Assembly: GCA_017515925.1 (NCBI GenBank)
Contig: JAFWEB010000056.1
Coordinates: 1-8,002, forward strand
From: Candidatus Saccharimonadota bacterium
Lineage (GTDB): Bacteria > Patescibacteriota > Saccharimonadia > Saccharimonadales > Saccharimonadaceae
Reading direction: 5' to 3'
DNA: 8,002 nucleotides
A program made the translations under genes and the position numbers. The stretch's first letter is position 1; each line of letters begins with the position of its first letter. Positions 1-4,671 of the stretch are shown here, one piece after another. Under the pieces are notes generated by a model. The model worked only from the letters and a program-made list of their open reading frames with translations. It did no database searches and was not told the origin of the DNA.

Positions 1-437
1 ATCCATACGATACAAGCTCCGAATATACCAAATGCTGGAACTGCAAATCCAGAAATACTTCCGCTCATCAGAGCGATACGGATTGTCCTACTCATGTGTT
101 TTGTTACACGAGCTGCGTTGGTCGTACGTACGTTGCCATATGTACCACCACGCATACCAATCAGGCATGCGCAAGAACTCATCATAGCACCAAGTATAAA
201 TGTGAAGCCAGACACTACTTCCATAAATAGCATATAGATCAATGCTACTACGACTACCGTGGGAACAATAACTCGATATTCCCTACTTAAAAATGTGCTG
301 GCACCATCACGAATAATCTTGGCGAGGTCCTGCATTTCTTCCGTTCCTTCATCATGATTTTTCAAATCGATGAAGTTGCGGGCAAGCACGATGAATGTTG
401 CGATCGCTATTGCGATGACTACATAAAATACTGCCAT
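1..437 (-). CDS. hppA: Membrane-bound ion-translocating pyrophosphatase, N-terminal part (C-terminus outside window)
   Basis: The reading frame runs leftward from an ATG at 437 and is still open at base 1, giving 145 residues of a family that usually exceeds 650. M-PPases hydrolyse pyrophosphate and pump H+ and/or Na+ across the cytoplasmic membrane. Visible hallmarks are a first membrane helix at residues 2-19, the family block EEMQDLAKIIRDGASTFLSR (33-52), a second helix near 57-77, a third near 79-95, then IGMRGGTYGNVRTTNAAR (93-110), which matches the usual IGMRVATxANVRTAxAA pattern. The following MSGSISGF replaces the more usual FRGGAVMG. The start is fixed by GGAGGTG at 443-449, seven to eight bases upstream. 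The catalytic DxxxD motifs and the Ala/Lys position that sets K+ dependence lie outside the window, so H+ versus Na+ specificity cannot be called. It diverges from the zinc-ribbon gene across 154 bp. Confidence 0.9.
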   Translation of the reverse strand, partial: MAVFYVVIAIAIATFIVLARNFIDLKNHDEGTEEMQDLAKIIRDGASTFLSREYRVIVPTVVVVALIYMLFMEVVSGFTFILGAMMSSCACLIGMRGGTYGNVRTTNAARVTKHMSRTIRIALMSGSISGFAVPAFGIFGACIVW

Positions 438-519
438 TCTATCACCTCCATATTTTTAATGAACTTTGTACTATTTGTTACAACAAAAAGTGCGCGCTCC
501 TCAACGCCCACTCACTGAT

Positions 520-548
520 AAATTAGCACATAAAAAAAATAATTGCAA
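520..548 (-). promoter_or_regulatory. Candidate hppA promoter
   Basis: On the minus strand TTGCAA (548-543) is followed after 17 bases by TGC-TAATTT (528-520), an extended but imperfect -10. It would leave a leader of about 75 nt before the hppA start. That leader contains the short inverted repeat TTTGTT-AC-AACAAA (474-487), a possible operator or hairpin. The hexamers are weak, so the call is tentative. Confidence 0.4.
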
Positions 549-579
549 TCTTAAGCGAATTCAAAATGCTTACTTGTTG

Positions 580-585
580 TATAAT
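580..585 (+). promoter_or_regulatory. -10 box setting a leaderless start
   Basis: A perfect TATAAT is followed by exactly six bases (TGAAAT) and then the ATG at 592. This puts the expected transcription start at the A of the start codon. There is no Shine-Dalgarno sequence. No good -35 is visible. Confidence 0.65.
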
Positions 586-591
586 TGAAAT

Positions 592-696
592 ATGAGTAAC
601 GATTTTGATACAAAATGTGATGTTTGTGGAAGTGAATTAGATCCAGAAGACCGTGCAATTCATCTCTGTAAGATTTGCCAGGGATTCCAGAAATAA
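592..696 (+). CDS. 34-residue two-CxxC zinc-ribbon-like peptide
   Basis: The protein begins MSNDFDTKCDVCGSELDPED and ends in CKICQGFQK. The two CxxC pairs (CDVC at 9-12, CKIC at 26-29) are separated by 13 residues, the geometry of a minimal treble-clef or zinc-ribbon that would bind one zinc ion. An intervening His at 24 could also take part. It is short enough to be missed by automatic callers. Support for a real gene comes from the TATAAT-N6-ATG arrangement, the strong terminator starting five bases after the stop, and the patterned cysteines. The function is unknown; proteins this size are often nucleic-acid or ribosome-associated, which is only an inference. It could also be a fragment of a larger family reduced by genome streamlining. 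Confidence 0.75.
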   Translation: MSNDFDTKCDVCGSELDPEDRAIHLCKICQGFQK

Positions 697-700
697 AAAT

Positions 701-720
701 AATCCCCTAGGGGGATTTTT
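701..720. terminator. Bidirectional intrinsic terminator
   Basis: AATCCCC (701-707), loop TAG, GGGGATT (711-717), then TTT. A/T runs on both sides let it serve the zinc-ribbon gene on the plus strand and tRNA-Arg on the minus strand. It abuts the tRNA CCA end by one base. Confidence 0.85.
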
Positions 721-794
721 GGTAGAGCTGGCTGGAATCGAACCAGCATTGTATCCTTAGAGGGGATATGTCCTATCCGTTGAACGACAGCTCC
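720..794 (-). tRNA. tRNA-Arg, anticodon UCU, encoded CCA
   Basis: On the minus strand the acceptor GGAGCTG pairs with CAGCTCT (G1-U72 wobble), followed by discriminator A and a genomically encoded CCA. D stem GTTC/GGAC has a loop containing GG. The anticodon stem is TATCC/GGATA with loop CCTCTAA, giving UCU. The T arm is GCTGG-TTCGATT-CCAGC. Position 33 reads C instead of the nearly universal U, which is odd (see findings). Its promoter is the TGTTATAAT at 811-803 and its terminator is the hairpin at 701-720. Confidence 0.93.
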
Positions 795-802
795 ACTCTA
801 TT

Positions 803-832
803 ATTATAACATAAATTATGTTATAATTTCAA
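803..832. promoter_or_regulatory. Palindromic bidirectional promoter for tRNA-Arg and the 165-aa gene
   Basis: A 23-base perfect inverted repeat (804-826; arms TTATAACATAA and TTATGTTATAA around a central A) places an extended -10, TGTTATAAT, on each strand: 811-803 firing left into tRNA-Arg and 819-827 firing right into the gene at 869. The leftward promoter also has TTGAAA (832-827) at an 18-base spacing. The rightward one has no clear -35. Confidence 0.65.
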
Positions 833-868
833 AAGTTGGTGGTGAACCTTACGAGGGAGGTGAATTAA

Positions 869-1366
869 GTGCAAGAGTGTTTTGATACTTTTGAATATGA
901 TTTTCGCGATTTGGGACCAGATCATTTTATCTGGCTCCCTTTGAAAAATGTTCCTATCGTGGAATGGTATCCAATCAATTCTTTAGAGCAACCCGCGCTG
1001 AGTTGTTTTAATTTGGCATGCTGGAACGCAATCGCCAAGTTTGCGACAGACAATCAGCAGTTTTTGGGCAAGCTAGCGGAACAGTACAAGGAAATGGGCT
1101 ATTTCTTATTCCATTACGAATCAAAGTTTGGCATTATTGGAGTCGACGAATATAACAATGGAAGAAAACCCGGCCGTGCTACGATTTTTAACGGTAGAAA
1201 AACAAAACAATTCGAGGACGATAGAAAACTCAAGACTACCCATCTTCGGTTGGTTCTATCTTCGGTCGAGTATCCATGGAAAGAAGTTGCCTACGAAAAA
1301 GGCGACATCGCATACTACCAAAACATTCATATCAGCGATGACAGTTATAGCTGTTGGGATGATTAA
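869..1366 (+). CDS. Hypothetical 165-residue soluble protein
   Basis: No family was recognised. The GTG start at 869 is chosen because GGGAGGTG (855-862) lies at an ideal distance upstream; there is no in-frame ATG nearby. The product has no signal peptide or membrane helix and is mixed in charge. Its N-terminal half is rich in aromatics (FDTFEYDFRDLGPDHFIWLP) and its C-terminus is acidic (HISDDSYSCWDD). A central stretch, FHYESKFGIIGVDEYNNGRKPGRATIFNG in composition, has the alternation expected of strands and turns followed by a basic segment (NGRKTKQFEDDRKLK). It has its own promoter (TGTTATAAT at 819-827) and an immediate terminator at 1383, so it is a monocistronic unit. It is probably a lineage-specific cytoplasmic protein. 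Confidence 0.75.
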   Translation: MQECFDTFEYDFRDLGPDHFIWLPLKNVPIVEWYPINSLEQPALSCFNLACWNAIAKFATDNQQFLGKLAEQYKEMGYFLFHYESKFGIIGVDEYNNGRKPGRATIFNGRKTKQFEDDRKLKTTHLRLVLSSVEYPWKEVAYEKGDIAYYQNIHISDDSYSCWDD

Positions 1367-1382
1367 TTCACCACTACTTTTT

Positions 1383-1405
1383 AGCCACCTTACTGGTGGC
1401 TTTTT
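1383..1405 (+). terminator. Intrinsic terminator of the 165-aa gene
   Basis: AGCCACC (1383-1389), loop TTACT, GGTGGCT (1395-1401), followed by a T run to 1405. The run of A upstream means the minus strand lacks a proper U tract, so it works mainly rightward, although the ZIP gene ends right beside it. Confidence 0.85.
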
Positions 1406-2119
1406 CTATTTTGATTTTTCGCGCAGCATTTGGATGGTGCAACTCAGCTCGCCAATCGCCACATAGAGCAAGAACCCTGCTACTATTGCAAGCACTACTG
1501 GCAAGCCTTCTAGTAGCTGTTCGCCAACTAGATAAGCCACCACGCCTGCCGGCACAATGATTAGACTACTCAAAGTCTGATAAATAATAATCTTCTTAGT
1601 CTTTATCTTGGCTTTTTGCATGATGGCAAAATCGCCAACTTCCTGCGGAATCTCATGCGCAATGGTAGCAAGACAAGCTGGAATACCAGTCCATATACCA
1701 GCTAGGAAACTTGTACCCAGTACTACACCATCTGCTATGCCATGCACCGAATCAACAGCAAGCATAGTATAGGCTTGGGTTTTATTTTTAATATCATCAT
1801 CGCCATGAGAATCTGCGTGTTTGCCATGACGGTGGAGATCGCTATGATGATGGTATCTACCCAAAAACACACCTATCATTGCACAAGCCACAAAACCAAC
1901 CACAATAAAACTAATCATTTCTATAATTGGTAATTCTTCGGATACTTCTGGAATGATATCACCAAAAACTGCATAAGCCAAAACTACAAAAGCAATTGCC
2001 GGACCCCATTTCTGAATAGTGCGCGCAATTTTTCCGCGACCAAGCACCAACGCAATTCCGCCAACTAGGCTAAGGAGTGCAGTTGCAGCTAGTACTAAAA
2101 TTAAGATTAAAATATTCAC
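1406..2119 (-). CDS. ZIP-family divalent metal transporter
   Basis: This 237-residue protein is predicted to carry Zn2+ or other divalent cations across the cytoplasmic membrane. Helices are seen near residues 3-25, 38-58, 66-88, 117-140, 145-168, 180-200 and 206-226. The histidine-rich cytoplasmic loop HHHSDLHRHGKHADSHGDDD occupies 90-109. The two signature helices are present: HGIADG (126-131, in place of the common HNxxDG) and HEIPQEVGDF (155-164), whose His, Glu and Asp residues form the metal path. The GTG start is chosen because TATAAT (2131-2126) is followed by exactly six bases and then GTG, a leaderless arrangement; GTGGAG in those bases is too close to act as a normal ribosome site. 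The substrate cannot be fixed from sequence. The N-terminus is short but the core is complete. Confidence 0.88.
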   Translation of the reverse strand: MNILILILVLAATALLSLVGGIALVLGRGKIARTIQKWGPAIAFVVLAYAVFGDIIPEVSEELPIIEMISFIVVGFVACAMIGVFLGRYHHHSDLHRHGKHADSHGDDDIKNKTQAYTMLAVDSVHGIADGVVLGTSFLAGIWTGIPACLATIAHEIPQEVGDFAIMQKAKIKTKKIIIYQTLSSLIIVPAGVVAYLVGEQLLEGLPVVLAIVAGFLLYVAIGELSCTIQMLREKSK

Positions 2120-2125
2120 TCCACT

Positions 2126-2134
2126 ATTATATCA
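2126..2134 (-). promoter_or_regulatory. Extended -10 promoter of the ZIP gene
   Basis: TGATATAAT on the minus strand ends six bases before the GTG at 2119, predicting a transcript that starts at the start codon. The -35 position (GATATT) is poor, as is common with extended -10 promoters. Confidence 0.65.
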
Positions 2135-2143
2135 TGAAGGAAA

Positions 2144-2177
2144 TAAAAAATATCCCCGTAATACTACGAGGATATTT
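2144..2177 (-). terminator. Intrinsic terminator of the small membrane-protein gene
   Basis: AAATATCC (2148-2155) pairs with GGATATTT (2170-2177), with an inner CGTA/TACG extension across one mismatch. On the minus strand it is followed by a T-rich run (TTTTTTATTT). It lies just after the stop at 2188 and just upstream of the ZIP promoter, insulating the two genes. Confidence 0.8.
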
Positions 2178-2187
2178 GATGGATGTG

Positions 2188-2547
2188 TTATTTGTTATAA
2201 AGTGTTACTAAAAAACTGTGTATGCTATAAAGTATATAGTTTTTCCAAAAGGATTTTCCTGGGCACTTACCGTGAAAACGTTGTCTTAGCGCAAATCTAC
2301 CATACGCTTTAGCCTTCATTGCGAAGCAATAATTTGTTATATTGCTGATAGCGCCTATCCCACCCTTCTCCAAATCGCCTATTGTGTCGCAGACGACATG
2401 TTTTTTGCGTCGATTGGACATGATTAACTTGACCGGCATCCTAATTGGAAAAGTTATAATTTTATAAATACCAACTACCGTGCAAAAAATCAACAATCCA
2501 ACTAAACACAAGGAATCCATAATTTTTTCTACTATAATTAATTCCAT
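2188..2547 (-). CDS. Small hypothetical protein with one membrane helix and a basic tail
   Basis: 119 residues beginning MELIIVEKIMDSLCLVGLLI. One hydrophobic helix spans about residues 10-32; the rest is basic and contains five cysteines (one in the helix at 12, then others through the tail), ending HSFLVTLYNK. No family was recognised. The start at 2547 is chosen because GGAGGTG lies eight bases upstream. A longer version from GTG at 2583 is possible, since TATAAT ends seven bases before that codon. A strong promoter (TTTACA-N17-TGATATAAT) and a terminator right after the stop support transcription of the frame. The distal part contains the mini-hairpin ATTGCGAAGCAAT (2318-2330), and its composition is less convincingly protein-like, so the unit could instead be a decayed gene or RNA. 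Confidence 0.5.
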   Translation of the reverse strand: MELIIVEKIMDSLCLVGLLIFCTVVGIYKIITFPIRMPVKLIMSNRRKKHVVCDTIGDLEKGGIGAISNITNYCFAMKAKAYGRFALRQRFHGKCPGKSFWKNYILYSIHSFLVTLYNK

Positions 2548-2590
2548 ATAACACACCTCCATTTCTAAAAGTACAACACCCACTTTCTAT

Positions 2591-2619
2591 ATTATATCAT
2601 ATGTTTTTATTTTTGTAAA
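2591..2619 (-). promoter_or_regulatory. Strong promoter of the small membrane-protein gene
   Basis: On the minus strand TTTACA (2619-2614), 17-base spacer, TATAAT (2596-2591) preceded by TGA. Five of six and six of six consensus bases, plus extended -10. The expected start near 2584 leaves a leader of about 37 nt carrying the ribosome site for 2547. Confidence 0.7.
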
Positions 2620-2638
2620 GAATTATAGTTTAGTGTAG

Positions 2639-2706
2639 TGGCGGAAGGGATAGGATCGCATGAGAGCGGAAGGAACAGGAAAGTTTTTCAAACAATCCTA
2701 GTTCCC
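2639..2706. repeat. tRNA-Ser 3'-end-derived repeats downstream of tRNA-Ser
   Basis: TGGCGGAAGGGATAGGAT (2639-2656) repeats the tRNA-Ser 3' end at 2853-2870, including the CCA, with one mismatch in 18. A second copy, GCGGAAGGAACAGGA (2666-2680), matches 14 of 15. The sequence AATCCTAGTTCCC (2694-2706) resembles the same tRNA end in the opposite orientation and lets GGAAC-AGGA (2672-2680) fold against TCCT-A-GTTCC (2696-2705). The direct copies bound a segment of about 214 bp with no gene. This could be an old integration scar or a tRNA-derived palindromic element. Confidence 0.6.
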
Positions 2707-2731
2707 TCAAAGCCGTCAAACCAAATTTGCA

Positions 2732-2840
2732 TGTGGCAAAGACTTCGTCTTTATGCATCCTACTTGGAATAAAAATAAGAGAGCAAGCTCTCTATTTTCA
2801 TTCCCAGTAGTCTGCTAAAATGCTACGCATTTTTGCCACA
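2732..2840 (-). ncRNA. Candidate structured RNA 3' of tRNA-Ser
   Basis: The segment is dense in complementary pairs. TGTGGCAAA (2732-2740) and TTTGCCACA (2832-2840) form an enclosing nine-base helix. Inside are AAAGAC-TTC-GTCTTT (2738-2752, which competes with the outer helix), a long near-perfect hairpin 2760-2810 with core AGAGAGC-AA-GCTCTCT, and AAAATGC-TAC-GCATTTT (2817-2833). On the minus strand an internal A/C mismatch of the long hairpin becomes a G-U pair, favouring that strand. It would be co-transcribed with tRNA-Ser. No known RNA family was recognised; serial terminators are an alternative reading. Confidence 0.35.
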
Positions 2841-2852
2841 GCACACAAGGCT

Positions 2853-2938
2853 TGGCGGAAGGGACAGGATTCGAACCTGCGAAGCGTTAACTTGCTGGTT
2901 TTCAAGACCAGTGCCATCAACCACTCGGCCACCCTTCC
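2853..2938 (-). tRNA. tRNA-Ser, anticodon UGA, encoded CCA
   Basis: Acceptor GGAAGGG/CCCTTCC, discriminator G and encoded CCA. The anticodon stem CTGGT/ACCAG encloses loop CTTGAAA, so the anticodon is UGA. A long variable arm follows (about 15 bases, CAAGTTAACGCTTCG), as expected of a type II serine tRNA. The T arm is GCAGG-TTCGAAT-CCTGT. The promoter TGTTATAAT (2954-2946) overlaps the terminator of the upstream 320-aa gene. Confidence 0.95.
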
Positions 2939-2945
2939 ACGTATT

Positions 2946-2954
2946 ATTATAACA
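2946..2954 (-). promoter_or_regulatory. Extended -10 promoter of tRNA-Ser
   Basis: Minus-strand TGTTATAAT ends seven bases before the mature tRNA 5' end. The surrounding ATGTTATAATAATA is identical to that upstream of tRNA-Arg. The -35 region falls inside the terminator stem of the preceding gene. Confidence 0.65.
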
Positions 2955-2955
2955 T

Positions 2956-2981
2956 AAAAATAGCCCCTGAGGGCTATTTTT
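2956..2981 (-). terminator. Intrinsic terminator of the 320-aa membrane-protein gene
   Basis: AAAAATAGCCC (2956-2966), loop CTGA, GGGCTATTTTT (2971-2981): eleven pairs with a U tract in either direction. It lies 16 bases after the stop at 2998. Confidence 0.9.
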
Positions 2982-2997
2982 AGTGAACTATTGTTTT

Positions 2998-3960
2998 TTA
3001 TAGCTCTGCGTGAAGTTTTTGGAACTTCTTGGACTTGCTGTCTAACTCGTCAAAGTCCTTCTCGGATGGCATATCTTTCTTACCAGACTCAATGTAATTC
3101 CTGAGTACGCCGACCAAGATAAATGGACGGACGAAGGTAGAGTGAAGGATAGACCAAATAATGATACCAGCTATGCCAGAGCAAACCCAAGTAAGTGTGA
3201 CTGTGTCAGATACCCATGCTGGGATATCTTCGCCGACACGAATGATAGCCTCGCTGAGAGCAGTAAATGTATCTGGGAATGCGTTAAAGATTAGGAAGAA
3301 GATTCCGGTAAATACGCCACCAATCAAGATGAATGATAGGATGCTCATACCGAATACTCTACCCAGATTCTTGACTAAAGTCTTGCCATGCTTAAAGAAT
3401 AGCACTGCACCTTCACAGGTAGCCTTAGTAGCTTTGACATCTTTGCGGTAAAATACCCAGCCCAGACAACAATCACAGAGGTAATCCACGATAGTATTAA
3501 TGATGGCAGAAATAGTACTACCAATCGCGCCACCAGAATCGCCACCTACAGCCTCGCCTACAGCAGTGATGCCATTACCAATCTGACGGAATACGCCTTT
3601 GATTGCGCCGGTCACTACATAATAAGCAGCTACGGTAGAGAAGCGCTCCTTGACGATTTGCTTGCCAGCACCGATGACGTCATCTGGCAATTTGCCTTCG
3701 GCTACACCCTGAGTCATCATTGCAATCTGGCCAGCTTTGTAGCTAAATGCAAAGTAGTGTAGCACAATATACGTGCCAATACCGCCTACGATAGCGCCGA
3801 CACCTAAACCAAGCAGACCTAGATTAGCGGTAGATTCTAGAATGAAGAATCCTGCCGTCGTACAGCCGACTAGGATGATTGTGGCCAAAATGTCCCACAA
3901 CAGCCTGCGGATAGAAAACCCGATGGTCTTCTTATATATTTCTTTATTATCCAATGCCAT
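2998..3960 (-). CDS. Hypothetical polytopic membrane protein, 320 residues
   Basis: No named family was recognised. Hydrophobic segments near residues 20-41, 46-70, 148-170, 203-227 and 255-287, and a weaker amphipathic one at 108-125, suggest five or six membrane passes. A Cys cluster DYLCDCC (159-165) sits in or beside a helix, followed by FYRKDVKATKATCEGAVLFFKHGKTLVKNLGRVFG, the most family-like stretch, with a basic loop carrying an amphipathic segment. The C-terminus is hydrophilic and Lys/Asp-rich. Start ATG at 3960 is supported by AAGGAG six bases upstream. The gene is monocistronic, with a terminator at 2956-2981. The layout loosely recalls solute-channel or SLC44-like proteins, but nothing in the sequence fixes a substrate, and that comparison is weak. 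Confidence 0.8.
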   Translation of the reverse strand: MALDNKEIYKKTIGFSIRRLLWDILATIILVGCTTAGFFILESTANLGLLGLGVGAIVGGIGTYIVLHYFAFSYKAGQIAMMTQGVAEGKLPDDVIGAGKQIVKERFSTVAAYYVVTGAIKGVFRQIGNGITAVGEAVGGDSGGAIGSTISAIINTIVDYLCDCCLGWVFYRKDVKATKATCEGAVLFFKHGKTLVKNLGRVFGMSILSFILIGGVFTGIFFLIFNAFPDTFTALSEAIIRVGEDIPAWVSDTVTLTWVCSGIAGIIIWSILHSTFVRPFILVGVLRNYIESGKKDMPSEKDFDELDSKSKKFQKLHAEL

Positions 3961-3983
3961 TTTACTCCTTTCTCGGCATTACT

Positions 3984-4003
3984 ATTATAAGTCTATTGTA
4001 GCA
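3984..4003 (-). promoter_or_regulatory. Candidate promoter(s) of the 320-aa membrane-protein gene
   Basis: Two alternative -10 elements occur on the minus strand: TATAAT (3989-3984) and an extended TGCTACAAT (4003-3995). Neither has a convincing -35. The first gives a leader of about 17 nt that still contains the AAGGAG ribosome site. Confidence 0.5.
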
Positions 4004-4018
4004 TAAAAAATGAACGTT

Positions 4019-4077
4019 CCGACTGGGACCAATTCGCTTCGCGAATTGCTCTGCGGCTGGTTCGTCCCTGTCGGTAC
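4019..4077. repeat. Palindromic element built from tRNA-Met 3'-end sequence
   Basis: CCGACTGGGACC (4019-4030) repeats 11 of 12 bases of the tRNA-Met T-arm/acceptor region at 4129-4140. The stretch 4057-4077 carries the same tRNA end in the opposite orientation: it matches minus-strand tRNA bases 4147-4126 at 20 of 22 positions, with one deletion and one substitution. The two arms pair as CCGAC-T-GGGAC / GTCCC-T-GTCGG (4019-4029 with 4064-4074). Inside is a perfect hairpin CAATTCGC-TTC-GCGAATTG (4030-4048). It lies about 45 bp beyond the tRNA 3' end, past its terminator. No ORF is associated. Confidence 0.7.
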
Positions 4078-4081
4078 GATA

Positions 4082-4127
4082 ACTACCAATAAAAATAGTT
4101 CCTTACAGGAACTTTTTTATTGGTAGT
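4082..4127. terminator. Long terminator hairpin overlapping the tRNA-Met 3' end
   Basis: Core stem AGTTCC (4097-4102), loop TTACA, GGAACT (4108-4113), with A/T runs both sides, so it can act in both directions. Pairing extends outward through AATAAAAA and ACTACC with one bulged T, giving about 20 pairs in which the outermost arm is the ACTACCA tail of tRNA-Met itself. Confidence 0.85.
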
Positions 4128-4197
4128 ACCGACTGGGATCGAACCAGTGACCTTGGGCTTATGAGTCCCACGCTCTAACCAACTGAGCTACGGTACC
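4121..4197 (-). tRNA. tRNA-Met, anticodon CAU, encoded CCA
   Basis: Acceptor GGTACCG/CGGTACT (G1-U72), discriminator A, encoded CCA. D arm GCTC-AGTTGGTTA-GAGC, anticodon loop CTCATAA giving CAU, T arm ACTGG-TTCGATC-CCAGT. The paired position 1-72 and the sequence of the anticodon stem argue against the initiator, so elongator tRNA-Met is favoured; tRNA-Ile2 (lysidine-modified CAU) is a less likely alternative. The anticodon stem has an A31-G39 mismatch directly beside the loop. Confidence 0.9.
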
Positions 4198-4206
4198 ACT
4201 CAAATT

Positions 4207-4257
4207 ATTATAGCACGATAGGGCAAAATAGACAAATCACTCGTATTTTGTTATAAT
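4207..4257. promoter_or_regulatory. Divergent promoters for tRNA-Met and the pilin-like gene with adjoining -35 boxes
   Basis: Leftward: TTGTCT (4235-4230), 17 bases, TGC-TATAAT (4215-4207), tRNA start nine bases on. Rightward: TAGACA (4229-4234), 17 bases, TGT-TATAAT (4249-4257), then six bases and the pilin ATG. The two -35 hexamers occupy almost the same bases on opposite strands, so only one polymerase can bind at a time. Confidence 0.65.
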
Positions 4258-4263
4258 CAACTT

Positions 4264-4662
4264 ATGAATAAAACTTCTAAAAAATCTGGTTTTACAATTA
4301 TTGAATTAGTAGTGGTTATTGCCTTTGCTGCACTTGCAGTAATTCTCTTCTTTGTGCAAAAAATCAACATCGATGCAATGGACCGAGACAAGCAGCGCAA
4401 GACCGCCATCAACGCTATGTATTATGCATTGGAGGAAGGTTTCTTCGCTCAGAATAATTACTATCCAGAAACTATCACTCCAGAAAATCTCACTGTGGTT
4501 GATCCGAATCTCTTCACCGATCCTAGTGGCCGCATCCTGGGCGAGACCGGCTGTTCTTACACTTACGAAGCTGCCAATTGTTCTGATGGCCAGTGCAAAG
4601 AATACACACTTCGTGCCAATCTAGAAAAAGAAGACGATTTTATTAAAAAGAATCGTAATTAA
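4264..4662 (+). CDS. Type IV pilin-like protein (prepilin)
   Basis: 132 residues. A short basic leader MNKTSKKSG is followed by FTIIELVVVIAFAALAVILF, the classical class III signal: prepilin peptidase would cut between Gly9 and Phe10, and Glu14 is the conserved Glu5 of the mature pilin. The N-terminal hydrophobic helix runs to about residue 32, then an amphipathic helix with many Lys/Arg, then a small globular head with YYPETITPENL and three cysteines (97, 106, 111), two of which could form a disulphide. No assembly ATPase, platform protein or peptidase is nearby, so it is an orphan pilin gene in this window. The ATG lies six bases after TATAAT, so it is probably leaderless. It converges on the PH-domain gene with only nine bases between the stops. 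Major versus minor pilin cannot be told. Confidence 0.88.
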   Translation: MNKTSKKSGFTIIELVVVIAFAALAVILFFVQKINIDAMDRDKQRKTAINAMYYALEEGFFAQNNYYPETITPENLTVVDPNLFTDPSGRILGETGCSYTYEAANCSDGQCKEYTLRANLEKEDDFIKKNRN

Positions 4663-4671
4663 TAATATATT

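Noticed and set aside
1742..1933. Plus-strand open frame rich in His, Met and Thr
   Set aside because: It is the shadow of the histidine-rich loop of the ZIP transporter on the other strand.
2660..2682. CGGAAGGAACAGG resembling the SRP (4.5S) RNA core
   Set aside because: The flanking bases do not form the helix around the GGAA loop, and the sequence is better explained as a copy of the tRNA-Ser 3' end.
3962..3979. Five-codon ORF (MPRKE) upstream of the 320-aa gene
   Set aside because: Its stop overlaps the ribosome site by chance; the ATG falls at the predicted transcription start and no ribosome site precedes it.
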